Of a DNA stretch of 64,000 nucleotides, positions 56,265-64,000 are shown in pieces. The stretch is taken from NCBI GenBank assembly GCA_003550325.1, contig QKWP01000012.1, positions 63,205 through 127,204 on the forward strand. The letters run 5' to 3'. The translations under genes were made by a program, and so were the position numbers. Below the pieces are notes generated by a model. That model saw only the letters and a list, made by a program, of their open reading frames with translations, did no database searches and had not been told where the DNA came from. The stretch is from Gigaspora rosea. Taxonomy: Eukaryota; Glomeromycota; Glomeromycetes; Diversisporales; Gigasporaceae. How positions within the stretch are numbered: position 1 is the stretch's first letter; the number at the start of each line of letters is the position of its first letter.

Positions 56265-56690
56265 AGAAATGTTATAACAGAGTGTATGGTACTATTAGAA
56301 TAGTGTCAACAAAATCTTGCATTTGACTGGGCGTATGGATTTATATGTTAATGGCTGTGCTAGTGTAACATACTGCTATTGTACTTATATGAGCATACAT
56401 AGATTTGATATTCGTAAATAGCACGTACGTATGTAATACATATGATAAAACGAAATTAAATGAATTTACGTCGATTTTGAATTGACACGTACTATTTCAA
56501 TTTCACTAATCATGATGCCGACAGCAATGTATAAACTACTGATAATAATTACGTGTTATATAATTTATTAATAATAACATAAAAGTTGCACATTTTATTA
56601 ATAATGATTATAATTATTAATAATTGTATTGATATTTCATTAATCCTTTTTATTGATATTTATAAAGAAATTTTTTATTGTTACATGCTT
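56265..56690 (+). repeat. Dispersed repeat family R1, copy 4
   Basis: ATAACAGAGTGTATGG, GACTGGGCGTATGG, TACTTATATGAGCATAC, GATTTGATATTCG, AATAAACTACTG-like and ATTGATATTT blocks in the same order as copy 1. Confidence 0.7.
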
Positions 56691-57280
56691 TATAATTTTT
56701 TTATTTATTATATTTGAATTGTTATCGCCTTAAATAAACAAAAATTTATAGTGTAAATTTCGAACATTGGGCAATGTCCTAGTCCAAATATGTCTGAGTT
56801 TGAAATATTTTATTCGGACATCGTCCGAGTGACAATCTAGTTATTCAGTCATAACTCGGACTTGGACATTAGATATTGTTCGAAAATGTTCGCATCTGAC
56901 AAATATAGCTTGAATGTTCAAAATGTATATTACTGCTTGATAGTGCTTTTATATATGTACAACCAAGGAAAAGTAAAATTTCGGGTTTCTGAAAAATTAA
57001 TCAACTAATTTTTTTCAGGTTTTCCAGAATTTATGAAAGCTGTAACTGGTAAAATGTAATATACCTAGGCCTATATAGGCTTTTACAGTAGGGTGGTTAT
57101 GATATTTAAGTGCGAGATAGAAATTTATTCTTATTATTTATTGGATTCAGCCCTTTAAAAAACTAATTAGTAATATAAAATATAAATATATATTAAAATA
57201 TATGTTACCATTAGATTTTTAGAGAGCTAAATCTGATAGATAATAGAGGGTAGACTTCACCTAGTAAATGGCCAAAAAAA

Positions 57281-57709
57281 TGCGGTTTGACTTTAAATAC
57301 AAGTAAAATTGCATACTGGACAACTTTGCTTAAGTGCTCAAAGTAAGTTATCTTGATTAAAAAAGAGTATTTATATTGAAAACTCAAAAAATTTAACTTT
57401 GTACATAGGTAACATACTTCTTTTGCCTAAGTGAAGTTGTTCAGGGCATGATTTTACATATACATATTGTTTTAAAATTGTTAAATATTTGTTTTTGGCA
57501 AAGTTACATTTTTGTTTTGTACAAAAGTAGTAAAATTTTAATTTGATTTTTAAGCTCAATTTTTTTCTTCTTCCCTTGTTCTATATTTTGAAAAAATTAA
57601 TTTTAAGTTAATATATAGGGGAAGAAACATCAAAGATTCAAAGCTTATAGTAATTTTATATATTTTTTTTATAAATTTTATATAGTACAAAAAGTCTATT
57701 CTCAACATG
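57281..57709. other. AT-rich, no gene seen
   Basis: Minus frame 57371-57559 not convincing; nothing else. Confidence 0.4.
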
Positions 57710-58080
57710 TTTTAATTTTTAAATTACTATAATTTTTTGTACAAGAGGTTTTTTAAAAAACTGACCAGTAACTTTGTAAAGCAATATTAGTTCTATAAAT
57801 TTGCCAAATATTTTTTTTTGAAAAACCTTTTCTATAAAAAGTTGATGCGTTTTAAAGATTACTATTGTTTTATATATAATTACTATGTGTTTCAATTTTA
57901 ACTAACTTTAAGGTACTATAACTTTTTATAAAAGCAACATTTTAAAAATCTGACCAGTAACTTTGTTAATTTTAATAAGCTCTACAAATTTGTCAAATAT
58001 CTTTTAAAAATATTGTCTCTACAAAAAGGTAATACATTTTAAAGTTATACTATTTTATTGTCTAGTATAGGCTTCTTGCA
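57710..58080. repeat. Tandem duplication of a 185-190 bp AT-rich unit
   Basis: Both units contain TAAAAAAC/ATCTGACCAGTAACTTTGT, then CTATAAATTTGCCAAATAT / CTACAAATTTGTCAAATAT and a TTTTAAAG-TTACTAT block. Confidence 0.75.
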
Positions 58081-58144
58081 CCATATGTAGAAAATTTTGT
58101 TGTAACATATTATATGACTGATATTATGAGTTTGTTTATTTATT

Positions 58145-59185
58145 AGTTAATGGATTGGATTTACCCTTTTGTACGAAATATAGTACATTTTAAAAAATGC
58201 ATTAAAAATTTAAAAAAATTAATAGCTTAATTTTTTTTATATACAAAAATCTAATAAGTATTCAAAAATAGTTTAGCAGTATTGTTTTTTAAATTAATAA
58301 TAAAATTTTTATAAAAAAAATTTTTTTTATATATTGTATTTTTTGTGATTTCTAATGTACTAGATTTCGTACATTTGTAAAGTCAGTTATAATTATAATT
58401 TATTAATATATTTGGCAAATTAAAAGTTTTAATAAATAAAAAATTGTATAGGCTTGTTATAAAAAAAATATTATTATTAGTTATATTATAAAAATTATTA
58501 CTTATAAGCTTTTTTTGAAAATTTTTACAAATTATTACTTTACATAGTAAGCCATATGAGTTTAGCTAGAGTTTAAAAAATTTTTTGCTAATTAAATTTT
58601 CTAAATTCTTAATCAAAATTATAAATATTTATTATCTAATTTCAATTACAAAATTTTTTTTAATCCTAAATTAGTATATCTCAAGTTATATTACTTTAAA
58701 TTTTAAAAAAAATACATTTAATTTTTATATATAAATTGGATATTTTAGTTATATAGTATTTACTAGCACAAATTTCAAATTTAGATTACTTCTTATATAT
58801 TAATCTAATCTTAAATAAAATTTTAAAATTATAACTAACAAACTTATGTTTATAATTTTATTAATAGTTTAAATAAATTTATTTAGTAAAAAAATTTTTT
58901 ATAATCAAAAATATTTTGTAAAATTACTAGTAAATGTGCTAAAAACTAGGTTAAACTAGCAAATGTGAATTTTAAAAAAAATGTACAAAATTTAAAAAGC
59001 TATGTAAAGCTATGAGTTTTTTAAAACAAGTAGCCCATAAGTTAAAATATTATTAAAAAATATTTAATTAAGTAGTTAATTTTAAAAATTAATAGATAAT
59101 TAAGTTTAATTATGTACTAAATCTAGTACAATGTACTAGATCTAGTACAGGTAAATCCTATCCATTAATGAAATAGGTGTAAAAG
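58145..59185. mobile_element. AT-rich unit bounded by inverted repeats
   Basis: Left TTAATGGATTGGATTTACCC-TTTTGTACGAAATATAGTAC, right (reverse complement) TTAATGGATAGGATTTACCT-GTACTAGATCTAGTAC. The interior is nearly pure A/T with two further GTACTAGATTTCGTAC-like motifs. Non-coding. Confidence 0.55.
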
Positions 59186-59399
59186 AGGTTTTAGTAACAA
59201 ATATATATATTTTTTATTAAAGTTGTTGCAATTTTTAAACAAGTCCTTTTTTATTTCTTCTAATTCATGTTTTTTATATTTATTTAAAGACCTTTCTAAT
59301 TCATTTTGTATATAAATATCTTGTTTATTTTTAATAAATTTATAAATTTTGTAATATCAAAAATGAAATCTTTAATGAATCCCTTAATATTATCTAAAA

Positions 59400-60150
59400 A
59401 ACTTTGGAATTTATCTATACTTGCTATATAATGTTATCAAATAGACCAATTTCAATTGCTTCAATAGCAAGCATTGAATTGGTATTATTTTTAAGTTGGT
59501 TTAATATATATATATTTATTTGTTTAGGTGCTGTATAAGTATGTAATTCTGTGCTATATAAATCTATATTTTTGCTATAAGGATTTAAAACAACTCCTGG
59601 TTTAATAAATAAAAAATTAGTTATAAGTGCCAAATAAAGTCTACTAGCACTAGCATTAGTTTGTACTGCTACTGCTATTATAATATTTTATATTTAATAA
59701 TTTTCTTAACTACTTCATTAATTGCTTTAATATTTTTCAATCTCTCTATATTTGGATTAATTGCATATTGAATAACATTCAGATTAATACTATTTGACTA
59801 ATTATTTGCAAGAATTAATCTTTTAATGGACATTTTTTAATATTGCTTTATAGCTTTCTCATTGTAAAGTACTTATAGCCAGTGTTGGAAGTCTTATGTT
59901 CTTATAAGAACATCATTTTTATTTTGAAAACATTTACAAAATTTAAGATGTTCTCTATTAAATTTTTTTGAAGAATATTAAGTTAAAAAATACGTTCTCT
60001 ATATAAATATATAAAGTAACAAAATTAATTTTATTAATATAGAGGTTTAAAATAATTAAGCTTATAAATATTTAATTACTAGTTAGTTGTAATAAAAAAC
60101 AATTTAGTTGTTCTTGAATTATAGAAAAATTTTGGATAATTATTTATTGT
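59400..60150 (-). repeat. Dispersed unit R2, copy B, with coding remnant
   Basis: Same order as copy A (31400-32345): a minus-strand frame with NPYSKNIDLYSTELHTYTA (59424-59633), then NLNVIQYAINP further upstream, then the conserved 5' region to ATTTATTGTA. The frame is broken between the two parts. Ends where the array composite begins (about 60152). Confidence 0.55.
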
Positions 60151-60269
60151 AGTGTTTTGACCTTAGTAGGTATTACCTAGGTTACCTGTGGGTAGGTAGG
60201 TGACCCAGGTCAAGTTGTAACAGCCTGGGTAAGAACAGGTAGGTCAACTCGCAGGTGACTTGTGAGTCA

Positions 60270-60417
60270 ACCCTAGAGATAGACAAAATGGTATTTTTCT
60301 ACACCATGCATGCGCATGGTATGCTGCATACGTGCATGCATGCATGTATGTTCTATGAATTCTGGTCAGAAGTCTGCAGACTAGTCTGAGTCTAATATTT
60401 TATATATATTTTTTGAT
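60270..60417. repeat. Left flank of the palindrome array (CATGCATGC block)
   Basis: CCCTAGAGATAG, CATGCGCATGG and GTGCATGCATGCATG; found inverted at 62800-62875 (GTGCATGCATGCATTATGCG, CTCATCTCTAG), so the array sits inside a larger inverted repeat. Confidence 0.6.
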
Positions 60418-62580
60418 GCTGAACAAGTTTACTTAGTGCAATAAGTAAGAATTAATTAGTAAAAATTTGTGAATCATAAGATTTTATAGATTTTTATTAA
60501 TAAAATTTTACAAAATCTGATGATTCACAAAACTTTACTAATTAATTCTAACTTAATTCACTAAGTAAACTTGTTAAATATCTAAAAATACATTAAATCA
60601 GCTAAGTTTTTTTATTTACTTGAAATCTAGAGAAAATATGCATAATTTAGATTTTTGATCAAAAAAGTCAAATTTAAGCATTTTTTTTCAAATTTCAAGT
60701 AAAATAAAAATAACACTACCAATTTAATGTATTTTTAGGTGCTGAACAAGTTTACTTAGTGCATTAAGTTATAATTAATTAATAAAATTTTGTAAATCAT
60801 AAGATTTTATAAAATTTTATTATAAAATTTTACAAAATCTTAAAATTCACAGATTTTTATTAATTAATTCTAACAAAACGCACTAAGTAAACTTGTTCAG
60901 CACTTAAAAATACATTAAATTAGCAGGGTTGTTTTTATTTTACTTGAAATTTGGAGAAAAGATGCATAATTTTGGGTTTTTGATCAAAAAATCAAATTTA
61001 AGCATCTTTTCTCCAAATGTCAAGTAAAATAAAATATTTTTAGGTGCTGAACAAGTTTACTTAATGTGTTTTGTTAGAATTAATTAATAAAAATTTGTGA
61101 ATTTAAGATTTTTTTTTCGATTTCAAAGTGACTGTTTTGGGGCATATACTTTATTCTGTTTATGCATCTGGATTCTACATGGATGAGAGTACAACTAGCT
61201 ACACATACACTTTTGGTGTCTAATTTAAGTGGTCTGCCCGAAGGTTCCACACTAGATGCTATACCTGCAACCCAACTACGGGAATTGCCTATTTAAACCC
61301 TCTGATCTTCAGTTTCCCACCTAGACTTTCAACAGATTTACCGGATGTCTGCGTTATCTATGTGGTCAGTCCAGCCACCCGGGTCTCTTTTCATAAGAGC
61401 CCTTAGAACTCCTTTTTATACTCGAAAGTACAATCTGGCTTATTCTCAACAGGAAACTTGGTAGAGTGGTACCTGTCCCACCAGGTATTCATCTACTCTT
61501 CGGTAACTTATACATTCACCAAGACAAACAACTTGAAATCAGGGTGTACCCTGCAACTGCTACTATTACCTACTTTTGCCCTTATAAGGTTCGCTCCAAC
61601 CCCAGTACCCACCATCACTTTCCTACCGGTCCTTCACCATTTTCCCAGACTTTCAATCCAGTTGGCCCGGAAAGGTTGATCTACTCGGCATTAGGTGCCA
61701 TTCTGGTTTTTCTCTTCCTGGTACCTACTTCTATAACATAGGTACTTTTTCTCCGGTACTTGATCCGGCGGCCAAGTTGGTAGATTTTGTCACTGAGGTC
61801 GATATCCAGTTCTTCAGATCCGGTCCAATATTTCAGTTTTGGTAGCACTGTTAAAGATCTTTGCTACCTCCTTACTCGGGTCTTGCCAAATGAGTTTCTG
61901 TTTTTCCAGTTCCTTGAATTTGTCTGTGTCACAAAACACAACTTCGCCCGAAAGCTCCCATTTGAGATGGTAACCAAGGACTACAGGTAATGTACCCAAC
62001 CAATCGACAGAAAACAGTTACCGAAACACAGGTCTATTTTTCAAAGCATCGTCAGTGGGATTTGAACCCTAGACCTGCCACTTGGGGCGTAACAACTTAC
62101 AAACTTCCCTAAGTCGCCACACTCTCTGAATTTTAAGATTTTGTAAAATTTTACTAATAAAATTCTATAAAATCTTATGATTCACAAAATTTTACCAATT
62201 AATTCTAACTTAATGCACTAACAGCTAAGTAAACTTGTTTAGCACCTAAAAATACATTAAATTGGCAGGGTTGGTTTTATTTTACTTAAAATTTGAAGAA
62301 AAGATGCTTAAAATTTGATTTTTTTTGATCAAAAATCTGAAACCATGCATCTTTTCTTCTAATTTCAAATAAAATAAAAACAATTCTGCTGATTTAATAT
62401 ATTTTTAGATACTGAACAAGTTTACTTAGTGCGTTTTGTTAGAATTAATTAATAAAAATTTGTGAATTTTAGGATTTTGTAAAATTTTATTAATAAAATT
62501 TTATAAAATCTTATGATTCGCAAAATTTTACTAATTTATTCTAACTTTATGTACTAAATAAGCTTAAACAGCACAAAAAA
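60418..62580. repeat. Tandem array of alternating palindromes, unit about 320 bp
   Basis: Units start GCTGAACAAGTTTACTTAGT at 60418, 60741, 61046 and 62411 (about 61380 after removing the inserted retroposon). Each has palindrome 1 (GTTTACTTAGTGC ... GCACTAAGTAAAC) and palindrome 2 (TTTTACTTGAAATTTGGAGA ... TCTCCAAATTTCAAGTAAAA, centre TTTTTGATCAAAAA). Confidence 0.85.
61113..62126 (-). mobile_element. tRNA-headed retroposon, copy 2
   Basis: Inserted in the third array unit. Target duplication TGAATTTAAGATTTT (61098-61112) / TGAATTTTAAGATTTT (62127-62142). T run at the left end. Long identical stretches with 46463-47498, for example CCTTATAAGGTTCGCTCCAA and ACTTTCCTACCGGTCCTTCA; B box complement GGATTTGAACCC at 62060-62071. 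Confidence 0.8.
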
Positions 62581-62895
62581 CTACATATAAAAATATTTAA
62601 ATTCAGTTAGTTTGCAGACTTAAGTTTGAGTTGGGTCTAAAGTTTAAAATTAATAAATTTTGAGTTTGGCTGATCCCAGATCAGATTCAGATTGGAAAAG
62701 ACCTGAACTGGATCTAGAAGCACTAGTCACACCAAGATAGTTATTTTGGTAGCAAAATTATAAAGTTATTTATTATTAATTATTTTTTTTGTATGAGCAT
62801 ATTAGTATTAAATTGCTTAAACCATGTGCATGCATGCATTATGCGCATGGTGCTCATCTCTAGTCAACACACAGTCACTGGGATATGCAGTCAAC
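62581..62895. repeat. Right flank of the array
   Basis: GATCCCAGATCAGATTC region, then the CATGCATGC block inverted relative to 60270-60417. Confidence 0.5.
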
Positions 62896-63474
62896 TAAGT
62901 AAATTAAACTATATATAGTATTATATAAAAATTAATTAGTAAAGGTTTTTTTGAAATTTGTGATCAGAATAGTAATCAAAATTACTTTTTATATATATTT
63001 TAAGAATGACTTGAATAGTTTTAGATGTCTAGAGTAAATCGCTTTACTTTTTTTAATTATTTTATCATAAATCTATTCTTAAATACATTTATAACAAAGT
63101 TATGTTAAAAAATTTTAAATTCTTGTATTGAATTTTTATCTGCAATGAAAACATTTATTTTTGAATAGTTTATAATATGAAATAGAATTTTTGTAAAGAG
63201 TCAACTTGAAATCTAAATATTAATGTCAAAAAATTTTCAACGTAACATTGTTATAAATATGTTTAAGAATTGATTTATGCTAAAATAGTTGAAAAAAGTA
63301 AATCAATTTGCTCTAGACATCCAAAACATCCAAGTCATTCTTTAATATTAAAATATATATTAAAAGCAATAAACAATCCTGATCACTATTTGATCACTCT
63401 CCTGACTAATAAATTTAAAAAAAATCAATATTTAATTTTTATATAGTACTACATATAGTTTTGATTTACTTAGT
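62896..63474. repeat. Foldback element, arms about 250 bp
   Basis: CTAAGTAAATTAAACTATAT...GATCAGAATAGTAATCA...GAATGACTTGAATAG...ATGTCTAGAGTAAATCG mirrored by CTCTAGACATCC...CAAGTCATTC...TGATCACTATTTGATC...AGTTTTGATTTACTTAG. Confidence 0.85.
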
Positions 63475-63483
63475 TTGAAGCTT

Positions 63484-63745
63484 TTTTGCAATATTCCAAT
63501 GTCCCAATGTCCCAGTGTTCCAAATTGTCCCAAACTAAGTTCCAAGTTTTAATAAGTACGGTAATAAGTTAATTTAAAAAATATACAGTTATATATTTTT
63601 TAAGTACTGAATATATTTTTAAAAAAATTAAAGTAGATTATTTTAATAAAATTTTGAGTAGTTTTAATTTATAAAAATGTTTTAAAATGTCCCAAAATGT
63701 CCTAACACATTTCTAAACTGTTCCAAATCCATCACTGCTCTAATG
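63484..63745 (-). repeat. GGGACA repeat family R3, copy 2
   Basis: Inverted match to 42755-42990: GCAATATTCCAATGTCCCAA, GTTCCAAGTTTTAATAAGTA, AAAATGTCCCAAAATGTCC. Confidence 0.7.
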
Positions 63746-63840
63746 GGTTATCATGGGCAGAGACCCAATACAAATTACATATGCTCCGATTTTTGGAATT
63801 TATAAGTAGAGCTTATTTTTTTTAAAACTTTAAAGCTAAA

Positions 63841-63960
63841 TAATTTTTGATTTACTAGTCCGTTTTAAATGATTTTACTACCAAAATGTTCATCTCTTTG
63901 AGACGATTCGATGAGCCCAAAATTATTAAAATCCAATTACAGGATCATGAGAAAATGCGC
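63841..63960. repeat. Diverged palindrome with TCTCTTTGAGA centre
   Basis: TTCATCTCTTTGAGACGATT centre with weak arms (GATTTTACTA / AATTATTAAAATC); relative of 12141, 24472 and 24646. Confidence 0.45.
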
Positions 63961-64000
63961 TATCAAATAAGTGATGCAACGCACTTGTAGAGTGAGGAAA

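Larger units (their letters stand above)
53907..56935. mobile_element. Non-autonomous hAT element, about 3 kb, with nested insertions
   Basis: Perfect 8-bp duplication CTTGATAG (53899-53906 and 56936-56943). Ends CAGTGTTGTCACTC and (right, complement) CAGTAATATACA; subterminal CTCGGACTCGGAC-type repeats on both sides (53925-53995, 56780-56880). No transposase. Contains a MITE (54344-54627), a degenerate array (55330-55990) and an R1 copy (56265-56690). Confidence 0.8.
53798..57280 (-). repeat. Right arm of the large inverted repeat (interrupted)
   Basis: Inverse of 48890-49330 in two pieces, 53798-53906 and 56936-57280, separated by a 3-kb hAT element; the pieces join at CTTGATAG. Confidence 0.8.

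Noticed and set aside
61458-61741. Plus-strand frames similar to 46831-47049
   Set aside because: Similarity reflects shared retroposon DNA, not a conserved protein.
1-64000. Polinton/Maverick, rRNA or organelle origin
   Set aside because: No capsid, polymerase B or integrase frames, no rRNA blocks, and spliceosomal GT-AG introns throughout.

Overview
The window is nuclear DNA of a very A+T-rich fungus, most likely an arbuscular mycorrhizal fungus of the Glomeromycotina (Rhizophagus-like). The basis is recognition of typical protein families, without a database search: a Crinkler-type nuclease plus kinase-like protein, a tyrosine-kinase-like Ser/Thr kinase with an N-terminal Cys cluster, small secreted ML-domain lipid-binding proteins, a lineage-specific family with a GRRPD/ECSR signature, and short GT-AG introns of about 65-90 nt. 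Gene density is low; most of the sequence is transposon and inverted-repeat debris.

Host genes that look intact: a Crinkler-like nuclease-kinase (12999-15201, +, seven exons), a protein kinase (17018-18484, -), an ML-domain secreted protein (25175-25618, -), a multi-exon membrane protein with a repetitive beta-type ectodomain (34516-36141, -, seven exons) and a four-helix SUR7/PalI-like membrane protein (40450-41133, +, two exons). Partial or broken genes: a RING-H2 gene end (2-301), an ML pseudogene (7758-8187), a membrane/12-residue-repeat gene lacking its 5' end (19984-20399, -), a GRRPD-family pseudogene (27819-28480, -) and a decayed multi-exon gene cut by a hAT element (30526-31210, -).

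Mobile DNA can be resolved in unusual detail. A pogo-like Tc1/mariner element (22024-24806) with TA duplications and a DDE transposase sits in one copy of an inverted duplication; the other copy (7030-8612) keeps the empty site. hAT-type elements with 8-bp target duplications lie at 10890-12007, 53907-56935 and 54344-54627, and one with a BED-finger reading frame at 29163-30525 (its flanking octamers match imperfectly). A GC-richer retroposon family of about 1 kb with a tRNA-like head, poly(A) tail and target duplications occurs at 46463-47498 and 61113-62126; the first copy is nested in a MITE (46331-47602), the second in a tandem array of palindromes (60418-62580).

The right part (about 41-64 kb) has no convincing intact gene beyond 41133. 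It holds foldback repeats, minisatellites, a large inverted repeat (arms 48890-49330 and 53798-57280) and nested insertions. Recurring themes are a very high density of long imperfect palindromes, and degenerate telomere-like CCCTAA stretches in the middle of several unrelated non-autonomous elements.
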